Part shown: in pieces, positions 10,647 to 22,433 of the stretch
Layout: each line of letters starts with the position of its first letter
Numbering within the stretch: the stretch's first letter is position 1
NCBI GenBank assembly: GCA_034359265.1
Contig: CP136898.1
Span: 52,999,501-53,063,500, forward strand
Source of the DNA: Canna indica
Taxonomy: Eukaryota; Streptophyta; Magnoliopsida; Zingiberales; Cannaceae
Reading direction: 5' to 3'
Length of the DNA: 64,000 nucleotides
The notes under the pieces: generated by a model
The model's database searches: none
The model's input: the letters and a program-made list of their open reading frames with translations, nothing else
What the model was told of the DNA's origin: nothing
Made by a program: the position numbers and the translations under genes

Positions 10647-12170
10647 TGTTGGCTTTAGGTTTTCAACCTTAGCCTTAATCTCGGTTTTGATGGTTTTGAT
10701 GATAACAAACATGGGACTAATGATTTCATTGAGAATATATTTCATGTTCCATATCAATTAGCGTTCGATGTCCTCGATCGAAAATATCAGAAGAAATTAG
10801 AAATCATAAGGACATTGATCGTCGTGCTCGGGTTCATCGCGGAAGTTTCTCGAAGATCGATGAGTGCACCAAAGTCACATTGGACGGGCTCAAAGATCAC
10901 ATGAAATCTCTCCAAGATGATGCTCGTTGAAAGCTGGAACCCGGAGACAAAGTGCGGAAGAAAATAGGCTAAAAAATAAGTTTCAGCCTAAATTCGATCG
11001 ACCGGGCGGTCGACCAAATAGGGTAAGGTATCAGGCAATAGCCTTATCGGTCGACCGACGATCGACCGAACACTGCCTAAAATAGGTAGTGGCTACTTCG
11101 GTTGATCGGGCGGTCGACCGACAAAGGCCTAAAATAGGCAGTAAACCTGGCGGTCGATCGACCTGAGGATAGCCAAAGACGCAAAATGCATCGGTCGACC
11201 CATCGGTCGACCGAAAGTCATGGATCGAGAAATTTGTGTCAAGCGGTCGACCCGTCCGTCGACCGCCCATAGGGAGAGGACCAGCGGTCGAATGACTGAT
11301 CGACCAACCATTCGACCGACCATTCGACCAGCGGCCTACAACGGATAGAAATCTATCCGTTGAGCTATCGTTTCTTCACGAGGGTATAAATACACCCTCA
11401 TATACTTCATTTAACCTTCTTCTCCCTCTCTTATTGTTATCATTAAGCATTCTAAGGGAGATTTAAAGCCTTCGAAGGAGTAATCACAGCGCGCTCCGTT
11501 CCTCTGTTGAGTTCTTCTTCAAGCGTCGTCTGCTCCTCAACTCGGGCTTCATCCCAATCTCTACTACTTGGCGAGTTAGAGGTTTTTGAAGGATTAAAAA
11601 GAGCTTTTAATATTGTTTTATATTGTAGCTCTTTTGATTGTATTTTATCCTTTTATTTGAACTATTTTTTATTTGAGTCTGTGAAGACCTTGTGTTAGGT
11701 CTGTTGTGTAGAAGTGGTATCCTTGGTGAAAAGGAGTAAAGCCACTTGTGTAAACTTAATGTTTACTAGGATTAATTTAGTTGTCCCTTAGGGTTGAGGT
11801 GGAAGAGGACTCTCGATAAGAAGGCGGTGACATCCGGGTGTGGAAGTGCCTTAGGTCGAGAGTGCGTCTCTTCGGTGAAAAGTCCTCGTGTGTAAGGGAA
11901 ACGTAAATTAATCTAGTAAAACTAGTTTGGAAATCCTAAGCGGGGTGCTTAGGTAGTGGAGTAGGCATTGGGGCCGAACCACTATAAATTCTGTGTTTGC
12001 ATTGATTTATTGTTGTGCTTAATTGCTTTATCATTTATAAGCTTCCGCATCTAATCGTCAAATTGCATATTTCCTAAATAATCTAAGTAAACGTTTAAAA
12101 TCAAATTTAGGCTAATTGAATTAGTAAACATACTATTCACCCCCCCTCTAGTGTCGCCATTTCGCCAATA
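10647..12170 (+). repeat. 3' LTR of element D
   Basis: Near copy of 4863-6375 (TGTTGGCTTTAGG .. GCCAATA). It differs inside the palindrome array by two indels of about 12 bp, one loss and one gain. Confidence 0.92.
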
Positions 12171-13927
12171 AGATGATCTTATGGTACTTTACTTAATACC
12201 AATGTTAAGACTGTTGCTACAAATTCCATTTCCAGTACTCCTTTTCTGAGAAAGCATGTTAATTTAGTTTCTTCTAATGCTGTTAATATAAATCCGCATG
12301 TTACTCATACTATTTCTAAACCTGAAACCAAAACGGCTAGCCCTCAAATGTAGCTGCACTCTTGGTCTCAGGTTCTCACAGGTAAATCGCCTCTTAAATT
12401 CTATTCTACTGATTTTGCTATACTGAAAAATATTGAATCCAATGTTTTCAGTAAAGTCCATTTTTCTAGTGAACAACTGCAGGCTTGGAGACAACCCTGG
12501 GAATCTAGCCTAATTGGCAAATTCCTAAGGAAACCTCCATCCCTTTATATAGTCCAAAGGTGGGCTCAAAGGGTTTGCGGTAAATTTGGATTTACTTCTA
12601 CCATAGACTTAGAAGAAATTTATTTTGTTTTTAGGTTTTCTTCTGCTGACAATGCTACTACTGTAATTACTGAGGGACCCTGGTCCCTAGAGGGGGATGT
12701 TATTAGACTAATCCCCTGGAAACTTCTCTTCAGTCCATGGAAAGAGGAATTTTCGCATGCCCCTGGTCTAGATTAGAATTCATGGCCTTCCTCTTGAATT
12801 TTGGAACCATGAATCTATTTTGTTATGATTGCTAATAGTGTAGGTAAGGTCATAAAGATAGATGATAGATGTTTTAGCTTTGATAGGGAAAATATGTTCG
12901 TGTATGTGTGGATATAGATTTATCTATCCCTTTGCATCAAGGTATAAATTTTTTTGTGAATGATAAATCTATGTTCCAACCTATCTCTTATGAGAACTTG
13001 CCTACTGTTTGTTTCCAATGTGGCCTGGTTGGCGATCTTGAATCTGATTGCCCTAAAAAGGCTTCCCAAAAGCCTAACACAGATACCCACCCCACTTCTA
13101 TCTCTAATAAAGAGACCAATTCTAACAAACACCCCCCTTCTACTTCCTCTTCTTCTCTCCAACCCAATCTACCCCCTAAATCTTTTGCTCCCCTCCTTCA
13201 TGATCCGGATCCACCTTCGGAACCACTCTGTGGTCCTTGGATTCAGGTTCAGCATCGACGGCCTCGTCGGCGCAATGCTTTGCAAACTAATTCCTTTCCA
13301 TCTTCTGCCCCTATCTTAGAAAAGAAATCTAGAATTCAAGCAAAACCTGATTCCTTGAACCTGGAGGAGGAGGCCAAGGTCCCTGAGGAAATCAGGAGGG
13401 AGCCTTCTAAGGCTTCTACATTTCCTAATATATCCCCTTCCAAAACTAATACTCTAGACTCTGTCTCTTATCCAGATTCTAATTTTATTTATGACTTTTT
13501 GGATAATCCCACCATTGAGGATTCCCATTTCATCCAAGGAGATTCTGTTTCTCTCCATAATGAAATGGAACTCTCCCTGGCCAACCTCCCTATAGCTCAC
13601 CAAAACCTAATCAATTCCAATCCTTCTAATAATATGGGTGAAATCAGTTTAATCTCTCCAAACCCTACTTCTAGGACATTCACACAGCTTGTTGAGGATG
13701 TCTCGGGTGTGCTTAGCTCCTCTAAAAAATATCAACCCCTCAAAGTCTCTAACAGGGGTAAGATTAAAAAGAAATCTAAGCCATCTAAAGCCTCTCATAA
13801 TAGCTCTGCTCTTTCTTTAGATGACCTCTCCATTCATAAGAAGCATCATCCTCCTTCTTCCCAAGCCCCTTCCTCTTCTCAAGAGGATCCTCCTAGGAAT
13901 CCTTTAGCCCTCATAATCAAACCAACT
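12171..13927 (+). pseudogene. LINE C ORF1, 3' part (DUF4283 and zinc knuckle)
   Basis: Continues ORF1 after element D. A DUF4283-type stretch (about 12430-12780) reads WESSLIGKFLRKPPSLYIVQ and later EGPWSLEGD. It is followed by a CCHC_4-like knuckle, CFQCGLVGDLESDC (about 13009-13050), in which the expected His is Asp. A long Pro/Ser-rich tail (open frame 12908-13930) ends seven bases before ORF2. In-frame stops occur at about 12357 and 12772 and onward, so the protein is broken. The missing knuckle His would weaken zinc binding. Confidence 0.8.
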
Positions 13928-13933
13928 TAATTT

Positions 13934-16400
13934 ATGATGATGAATATTTTAAGCTGGAATTGTAGAGGGGCTTTTAGGAAACCTATGAAGGATCACATTC
14001 TTTTTCTTATAAGAACTTATTCTATCAAAGTTTTATCCATTCAAGAATCCCATCTTGATTCTTCTAAGGGTCTATCTTTTGTTAAAGGTCTTGGAAGAAA
14101 CTGGGATGGCTATGTCCACTCCTCTGAAGGTGCATCAGGTGGATTGATTCTAGCTTGGAACTCTGATTTTGTTTTAGCTAATATTCTCTCCTCTAGCTTT
14201 GACATCATCCATGCCATCCTTAAAATAGACAACCTTGAACCTTTTCTTTTCTCTAATATATATGCAAGCACCAACCCTTCCCTCAGAAATACCCTTTGGA
14301 ATTCCCTTTCTAACATAGATTTATCCCCCTTCCCTTGGTTAATTTTTAGAGATTTCAACTGTATCCTTAACCAAGAGGATAAGATTGGAGGCTCTCCCTT
14401 TTCCAATACTCATGCTATTAACTGTTTTAGGGATTTTATAACCAATTCCAATCTTACAGACCTAGGTTTTTCTGGTCCTGCTCACACTTGGACCAATAAT
14501 AGAAAAGGTCCTTCTCGCATCCTTATAAGGTTGGATAGAGCTTTCTCCAATCCAGCTTGGTTGCATTTCTTTGGCAATTCCTTTGTTAAACATCTTGCAA
14601 AGCCTACCTCAGATCATTGCCTCATTCTTATCTCTACCCCTAACTCAAAATCTTCATCCTGTAAGTTATTCAAATTTCAAAATTTTTGGACTGATTATGA
14701 GGAGCCCACTTCTATCATTAATCAGTCTTGAAATTCTCCCTCTAACTCAAATGATGTTTTCTCTAATTTCAACTCTAAGTTATCCAAAACCAGGGCAGCT
14801 CTCTCCTATTGGAATAAAAAATCCTTAGGTAAGCTTGAAAATCTTCTTGAAAATACTCTTAATGACATCCACTCTCTTGAATATCTTGATTCTACTTCTC
14901 CTCTTGATGATTCTCATCTGACTATTCTTAGAGCCCTTTACAATAAAGCCAATGCCCTCCAAAAATAGATTACTCTGAAATGGTGGGCAAAGGCCAAAAC
15001 CAAATGGATTTCTGATGGAGATGCCAATACTGCTTTTTTTCATAGGGTAGTTTTGGCTCATAGAAGAATAAATAGGGCCAGGTCCATTTATTCCTCCTCC
15101 AACCAGATCCTTTTTGATGAAAAGGAAATTCTCAATGAATTCACCTCAAATTACTCTACTCTTTGGTCTAGCTCCAATGCCAATGCTGCTTCCAACCATT
15201 GGCCCATATTTCCTTCTATTCCAAGCTCCTTTAATATCTCTCTTACATTACCTTTCTCCAAGGAAGGGGTCTGGGAAGCTGTTAAATCTATGGGGAATGG
15301 GAAAAGCCCAGGGATTGATGGATATACTGCTGAATTCTATAAAAAATATTGGAATATTATTTCTAAGAATTTTATGCAATGTTGCAATGCTTTTTACTCT
15401 CATTCTTACCTTCCTACTGATTGGAACAAAACCCTGTTAACCTTCATTCCAAAATGTAGAAATCCTAAGTTAGTGAAAGATTATCGTCCTATTGCTCTAT
15501 GTAACTTGAGCTATAGGATAATTGCTAAAGTCTTGGCTTCTAGACTTAAATTATACTTGCCTAATTTGATTTCAGTTGATCAATCTGCTTTTATCAAGGG
15601 AAGAAGTATTCATGATAATATTTTAATTGCTCAAGAGCTTGCTCATTCTCTGTATTCTTCTAAGGGAAAAACCCTAATATTCTAATTAAGATTGACTTGG
15701 AAAAGACATTTGATACTATATCTTGGGATGCCATTATCCATGTCCTTAAATCTTGCAAGTTTTTTGATATTTTTATTAATTGGATCTCTACCTACATCTC
15801 TACTCCCTCTTTTGCTTGCATGATTAATGGTAGTATCTCTCCATTGTTTAACTCAAGTAGAGGGATCAGACAGGGAGACCCTCTTTCTCCCTTTCTTTAT
15901 GTTATTGTTGCTAATACTCTTCCATTGCTCATAAATCAAGCTGTTAACAATAAGAAGTTCTCTCCCTTCAAAATAAAGAATGGTATCTCTGTTAGTCATC
16001 TTATGTTTGCGGATGACATTTTAATTGCTTGTAGAGCCAATTCTCATACTCTAAAAGCTATTATTAACATATTTGAATTGTATGAAGGCCTTACTGGTCA
16101 AAAAGTTAACTATTCAAAATTTTTTTCCTTCAAACTGTTCAATTAGAGCTAAAAACATCATCTGCATCACTTTGAAAATGAAGGCTGATTCCTTCCCATT
16201 TAAATATCTGGGTGCTTTAATCATTCCTAGAAGAGCCCCTCCCAATAGTCATGCTTATCTTCATGATGCTTTAAATGCCAGATTGGGAACTTGGCAAACC
16301 AAGTATCTCTCTCAGGCTGGAAAAGTTATCCTCATAAATTCTGTTTTAAACACCATCCCCATCCACTCTTTATCTGTCTCCTAGATTTCCAAAGACTGTT
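13934..16400 (+). pseudogene. LINE C ORF2, endonuclease and reverse transcriptase part
   Basis: Starts at ATGATGATG with MNILSWNCRG, the classic start of a plant L1 endonuclease. APE-type motifs are visible: SIQESHL, DFNCIL (the preceding Gly is Arg here) and SDHC. The frame stops at 14729-14731 and again near 14967. The reverse transcriptase then shows GKSPGIDGYTAEFYK, DYRPIALCN, a one-base frameshift near 15685, IRQGDPLSPFLY and the catalytic FADD (16001-16020). The frame fades at AGKVILINSVL and is cut at about 16394-16406 by the junction with element E. ORF2 would nick DNA and copy the LINE RNA by target-primed reverse transcription. Confidence 0.9.
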
Positions 16401-17133
16401 TCAACGGTTAAAAAAATAGTCGTTGAAGCCGTTCGGTCGCTGGCCGATCGATCGGTCGGTCGATCGACTGATCGATCGCCACTGCTACCGCTGGCTGGAT
16501 GAGAGAGCTCGGTCGACCGATTGGTCAATCGACTGACGGAAAGATGTCGATCCCACATTCAGCCGACTAGTTGGTCGACCGAATACCTGGAGCTAGGGTC
16601 GCGCGATAGGCTATCTCCAATTCGGTCGACCGTTAGGTCGACCGCTAAGCATTCTGCCTCTTCTTCCCTTCGGTCGGTCGATCGATGCAGCCTTGAATGG
16701 CTACTACCCGATTTTGCCATCATTCGGTCGACCGACCGGTCGATCGAACGGGCTGCTTAGCAGAATACTGCATTGTTTGGTCAACCGATCGGTCGATCGA
16801 ATGCAGGCTGAGGCCGATTTCTTCTTGAAATTTTTACATGCTTTTTTTGTGGATTTTGTTACCAAGTTCTAACTTGGATAACTATACAATTAGGCTTGGG
16901 ATAAGATTGTCCTAGGGGTATATTACATGAATTATACTTGATCTAATCCCGAGCCTTTCTTCGACATTTTCTTTTTCCGTTTCTTTGACGATCCTTTCTT
17001 TCGTCTCGTTTGAATGGACTTGGCATGCTTATCGCAACCTCAACCTAAACTCAAAACTTTACACTTGGATTAAATACATGTTTGTTATCATCAACATAAA
17101 GATTGTGGCTTAAGAGAGACCCTTAAGCCAACA
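16394..17133 (-). repeat. 3' LTR of element E, truncated
   Basis: Matches the 5' LTR from TGTTGGCTTAAGG (17133) down to the hairpin region, and includes the palindrome array 16432-16800. It stops at GACTGTTTCAACGG (16394-16407), which equals GACTGTTCAACGG at 23107-23119 of the 5' LTR. TATA, R and U5 are missing. Confidence 0.88.
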
Positions 17134-17500
17134 ATCTCCCCCTTTTTGATGATGACAAACATAATATGAAATTTTTAGAAAGCATAAGTGTTTGTGAGTT
17201 TGAGTTAAGGCATTCATGAGTTAGGGCATGTAAGATATGTAACTTATCATATGTATTCAACTACTTATGACTCAACCTATGCTCCCCCTATCAATGTGCA
17301 TATTCAAATACTTATAACTCAACCTATGCTCCCCCTATCAATGTGCATATCATTTTTAACTTTTAACTCCCCCTTAACTATAAAACTCACCCTAACTATA
17401 TGCATCGTGAAAACCAAGTGTGACCTTTCTTTTTCTCCCCCTTTTGACATCAATCAAAAAGGGAAAGAATTGAGGTACAATTAATGAGTTTCATCATAAA
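17134..17500 (-). other. Polypurine-tract region of element E
   Basis: On the minus strand, GGGGGAG-type tracts occur at about 17134-17150 (adjoining the LTR), 17282, 17330, 17367 and 17434-17443. A block of about 46 bp containing ACTCAACCTATGCTCCCCC is tandemly duplicated (about 17268-17345). Several tracts upstream of the 3' LTR are a Sirevirus trait. Confidence 0.75.
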
Positions 17501-17682
17501 AACCGAAAGAAAGCCACAAAAACCAAGTATCATCTACCACTATAGTCTTTCCCATTAATGTAAGCCTATAGAAGTCAAACACCAATAGGTCGCAAAGCCC
17601 CACTACATAGCAATACATAAGTGTGATGATACTGTATTGAATGCAATTTTTGAAAAACATATACATTTTAAAGAAAAACATT

Positions 17683-20600
17683 TTAATTACAAGGAAAAAC
17701 ACAAATTCCTAATTGCATCCTTAAATTTATGAAGCTTTCTTCATCCAAGGGTTTTGTAAATATATCGGCAAGTTGTTTATCGGTGGACACAAATTCTACT
17801 GATATATTTCCCTTAGTCACATTATCCCTAAGAAAATGATGTCTCAAGTCAATATGCTTAGTTCTAGAGTGTAAAATGGGATTTTTGGTTAAATTTATTG
17901 CACTAGTATGGTATGCAAGAATACCTAAGTCCATAGTCTAAAAGAGTTTGTTTCATCCAAAGGATTTGCGCACAACTACTAGCCGCAGCGATGTATTCCG
18001 CTTCGGTAGTTGAAAGCGCAACTGAGTTTTATTTCTTTGAGAACCATGAAATAAGACTCACTCCTAAGAATTGACAACACCCACTAGTGCTTTTTCTAGC
18101 TACCTTACATCCGGCAAAATCAGCGTCCGAAAAACCGATTAAATCAAATGATGTATGACATGGATACCATAATCCTAAGTCAACCGTGCCCTTTAAATAT
18201 CTCAATATGCGTTTTACTGCACTTAAATGAGACATCTTAGGGCAAGATTGAAACCTAGCACATACACAAATACTAAACATGATATCGGGTCTACTTGCGG
18301 TTAAATAAAGAAAACTACCAATCATACCTCGATATCATTTTTCATCCACTTTAATGCCCTCTTCATCTTTGTTAAGCTTGATGGATGCGCTCATAGGTTT
18401 AGAAGCTATTTTTCCTTCATTCATCCCAAACTTTTCGATGAACTCCTTTGTGTACTTGGCTTGATTGATGAAGATCCCTTTGTTGGTTTGCTTGATTTGG
18501 AGACCAAGCATGAAGGAGAGCTCTCCCATCATGCTCATCTCAAACTCATCTTGCATACATTTAGCAAACCACTTACAAAGCATTTCATTAGTAGCACCAA
18601 AAATTATGTCATCAACATAAATTTGAACTAATAACATGTCATTTTCATGATGCTTAATAAAAAGTGAAATGTCGGCTTTTCCAATATCAAAACCTTGTTT
18701 AATTAGGAAAATTGAAAGTTTTTCATACCAAGCCCTAGGGGCTTGTTTTAAACCATATAATGTTTTTTTAAGTTTGAAAACATTGTTTGAAAACTCAAAA
18801 CTTTCAAATCTGGGGGGTTGTTCAACATAAACTTCTTCATTAATAAGACCATTTAAAAATGCACTTTTTACATCCATTTGATAAAGTTTAAAAGCCTTAA
18901 AGCAAGAATATGCCAAAAGCATTCTAATTGCTTCTAATCTAGCTACGGGAGCATACGTTTCATTATAGTTTATTCCTTCTTGTTGGTTGTATCCTTGTGC
19001 AACTAACCTAGCTTTGTTTCTAATAACCAATCCTTCTTCATCTAGCTAATTACTAAATACCCATTTAGTTCCAATTATAGTTTGTTCACTAGGTCTAGGC
19101 ACTAAGTCCCATACATAATTTCTTGCAAATTGGTTGAGTTCTTCTTGCATAGCTAGTACCCAAAACTCATCTTCTATTGCTTCCTTAATGTTCTTAGGCT
19201 CTACTTGAGATACAAAAGCAACATATTGACAAATATTCTTGAGTTTAGAACGTATTACCACTCCCGTTGAAGGCTCTCCAATGACTTGGTCCATTGGATG
19301 ATCTCTTACCAATCGATATCCTTTAGGGAGAGGTGATAGAGCTTCTTCTTCATCATCTTCAACTTGAGTTAGGTTTGAGGATGGAGGTTCTTTATGTTGG
19401 GTCTCCTCATTATTTTCATCCTCCACTTCTTTATAATGAAGTGTGAGATCCTCAAGTTCCTCACCTACATTTACAATCTTCACATTTCTAGAAGAATCAT
19501 TAGTTTCATTAAACGTGACATGCATGGATTCTTCAACAATCATTGTTCTCCGATTGTAAACTTTATATGACTTAGAATTAATGGAGTAACCTAGGAAAAT
19601 CCCTTCATCGGATTTAGAATCAAATTTTCCAAAATTCTCCTTAGTATTTATAATAAAACATTTGCATCCAAAAACATGAAAATATCCCACATTTGGGATT
19701 TTGTCATTCCAAAGCTCAAAAGGTATTTTCTTAATTTTGGGTCTTAATAAAACTCAGTTGAGAACATAACAAGAGGTATTTATGGCTTCGGCCCAAAAAT
19801 ACTTAGGCAAATTATTTTCGCATAGCATGGTCCTAGCCATTTCTTGTAAGGTTCTATTCTTCCTCTTAACCACCCCATTTTGTTGAGGGGTCCTAGGGGA
19901 AGAAAAGGTATGTTGAATACCTAAGTCATCACAAAATTCGGAAAATTTTTCATTTTTAAACTCCCCTCCATTGTCACTTCTAATTTTCAAAATTGAAACT
20001 CCTTTTTCATTTGAAACTTTCTTTGCAAACTTTTTGAAAAACTCAAGAGTTCAATTTTTCTTGGCCAAAAAGAAAACCCATGTAAATCTAGAAAAATCAT
20101 CAACTAATACATAACAGTATAGCTTTCCACCTAGACTAGCTACATCACATGGACCAAAGAGATCCATGTGCACAAGCTCAAGAATTCTAGATGTACTAAC
20201 TTGATTAATGCTATGAAATGAAGATTTTACTTGCTTACCTAGTTGACATGCATCACAAAGTTTGTCTTTGTCAAATTTTATCTTGGGTAAGCCTTTACTA
20301 ATTCTTTCCTAGATATCTCTTGGATGAGGCTCATGCTAGCATGCCCTAGCCTTCTATGCCACAACCAAGAGTCATTCTCCATGGCAACTAAGCATCTAAC
20401 ATGAGGATTTGGCAAGACATTTAATTCTAAGGTGTATACATTTTCTTGTCTATTTCCAATAAACATGATGTCATTTGATAGGGCACTTCTAACAATACAT
20501 TTAGATGCTTCAAAAACTATTATGTATCCATTATCACATAATTGTGATTTACTAATCAAATTATGTTTTAACCCATCAACTAATAACATATTTTTAATGC

Positions 20601-20787
20601 ATGGGTAAGGGAGTATACCTATGTCACAAATGCCAACAATCTTACTTTTGGCATTGTCTCCAAATGTGACATGTCCACCATTTTTACTTGATAGGGTTGC
20701 AAATAAATTGATTTCTCCCGTCATGTGCTTTGAGTAACCGCTATCCAATATCCAAGTGCTCCTACTTGCTTGAGGATGCTTCTCCAC
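17683..20787 (-). pseudogene. Copia pol of element E: protease, integrase, reverse transcriptase, RNase H
   Basis: Read on the minus strand. Protease: WILDSGYSKHMTG (usual DSGC has Tyr). GAG-pre-integrase: SWLWHRRLGHAS. Integrase: HMDLFGP, SDNGGEF and QQNGVVKRKNRT; the last should carry the catalytic Glu but has Lys (codon 19865-19867, AAG for GAG). Reverse transcriptase (18335-19690): [45 protein letters not shown] and catalytic YVDD. RNase H: SRPDIMFSICVCARF, DADFAGC, STTEAEYIAA-like and LADIFTKPL. Frame breaks lie near 20278, 20040, 19754, 19040, 18330 and 18028. The domain order PR-IN-RT-RH is Ty1/copia. The protein would cut, copy and insert the element. Confidence 0.93.
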
Positions 20788-22375
20788 CTACAAGAGGAGA
20801 AGAGACCACTTTAGGTACCCAAATTTTCTTGGGTCCTTGAGTGTTTGTCATTTTGGGAACCCATGTAAATCTTGCATGTGGGTTCCTTCTCAATGCACAA
20901 TTCTTGGCCATATGGCCAAATATGCCACAAGAAAGGCAATTTCCATTACATTTTCTTTTTGTGTGTGTGTGAGCATGGGAGTGTGATGATTTCTTTTTAT
21001 GGACAACCTTAGACATGACATTTTGTATGGTTGTCATCTTTTCATTAAGCATGCAAAGTTCCTTTTTCAATGTTAGCATGTTATTATTCAGATGCTCTAC
21101 TTGATCACATAAATACTTGTTTTCATTCTCTAGTTTTTGGTTGTCAATCTCTAAGTCCTTATTAGCTTTTTCTAGGGTGCATGTTTCTTCCTTAAGGGTG
21201 TCTATTTCTTTCCTTAAGGCGTTGCATGAAAGTAATAGACTATCATTCTCTAGCTCTAAAGATCTATTGTCCTTTTTGAGATCTTTAAATTTTCTCCTAA
21301 TAGCATTGAATTCATCATGCATTTGCTCAAATTCATTTTCTAACTCTTCTTGAGTAAATGACACTTCACCAAAAGTAAATCTTACCTCATCATCCTTTGC
21401 CTTTTCTCTCTTTGCTTCTTCTTCACTTGATGAGGCCTCGTTTTCATCCCATGTGACCATCATTGCCTTCTTCTTTTTCTTGTACTTTTCCTTTTTATGA
21501 GGGTTGAAGGTGGAGGCTATCTTGAGAAGTGGGCAATCTTTCCTTAGATGTCCGATCTTGTTGCAGTTGTAGCATGTGTAGCCTCCTCTTCCCTTCCTCA
21601 TGCCTCCCCTCATGAAACTCATGAATCTTCTTGCAAGCATCACCATTTCTTCAAGATCACTCGTCTCTTCCTCGGATAATGACGACTCATCTGCTCGATG
21701 TGATGCTTTTAAGGCAATGGTCTTGCATTTGGGGGCATCTTCCTCTTGGTATTGCTTCATGTGGGTCTCATGTGTCATGGGAGACCCCATGAGCTCGGTA
21801 ATCTTCAATGTGATCAAGTTCTTAGCTTCCATGATTGCTGTGACCTTGGGCTCCCACGATTTTGGAAGGGAACGAAGGAGCTTTCTTACCTTCTCCTCTT
21901 CCCTTATTTCTCTGCCAAGGTTAGCTAAGCCATTTGTAATATTTTGAAATCTAGCATGCAAGGCATCTATGGATTCATGTGACAGCATCTTAAACATTTC
22001 ATAGTCATGCATGAGTAGATTTATTTTGGACTCCTTTACTTGTGAAGTCCCTTCATGTGTGGTCTCTAGGACCTTCCATAATTCATAAGCGGACTTGCAA
22101 GTAGAGATCCTATTGAACTCATTAATAGATAGGCCGCAATATAATGCATTGACGGCTTTTGCATTTGCATTAAAGAGTTTAATCTCTTCTTGGTCCCACT
22201 CATCCATGTCCTTAGTGGGTTGCTTATACTCTACTTAGATCATCCTCCATACATCCATGCCTAAATATTGTAGGAATCCATTCATGCGGATCTTCCCATA
22301 GGCATAGTTGTTTCCATCAAATAGTGGTGGAGTATGAGTAGAGGACCCTTGAGCTAATTGGATTTCACTAGACAT
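20762..22375 (-). pseudogene. Copia gag of element E, one in-frame stop
   Basis: The first ATG is at 22373-22375 (MSSEIQLAQGSS, then PPLFDGNNYAY). A single TAA follows shortly (about 22240), and the frame then stays open from 22207 to 20762 (481 residues). It has a UBN2 domain (STCKSAYELWKVLETTHEGT..KIRSLP-like), a CCHC knuckle CYNCNKIGHLRKDC (about 21530-21575), a basic and acidic linker, a long coiled coil (about 20990-21370) and a second knuckle CLSCGIFGHMAKNC (about 20900-20945). Pol starts in another frame, overlapping the last ~26 bases, consistent with frameshifted expression. Confidence 0.9.
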
Positions 22376-22433
22376 CTTGAATTGTAGGGAAGATGATTAA
22401 ATCTAGACCTACGACTTGGCTCTGTTACCAATT

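Larger units (their letters stand above)
4863..12170 (+). mobile_element. Copia element D, complete gag-only (non-autonomous) element
   Basis: A full LTR element of 7.3 kb: 5' LTR 4863-6375, primer site 6378-6388, gag 6443-7458, 3.2 kb of non-coding DNA, polypurine tracts, and 3' LTR 10647-12170. No protease, integrase or reverse transcriptase is recognisable in any frame. It is inserted in LINE C ORF1. No clean 5-bp TSD is seen (ACATC on the left, AGATG on the right). A plausible reading is a non-autonomous Sirevirus relative mobilised by pol from another element. Confidence 0.88.

Noticed and set aside
4858..12175. Target-site duplication of element D
   Set aside because: Flanks ACATC and AGATG do not match; no 5-bp duplication can be claimed even after shifting by one or two bases.
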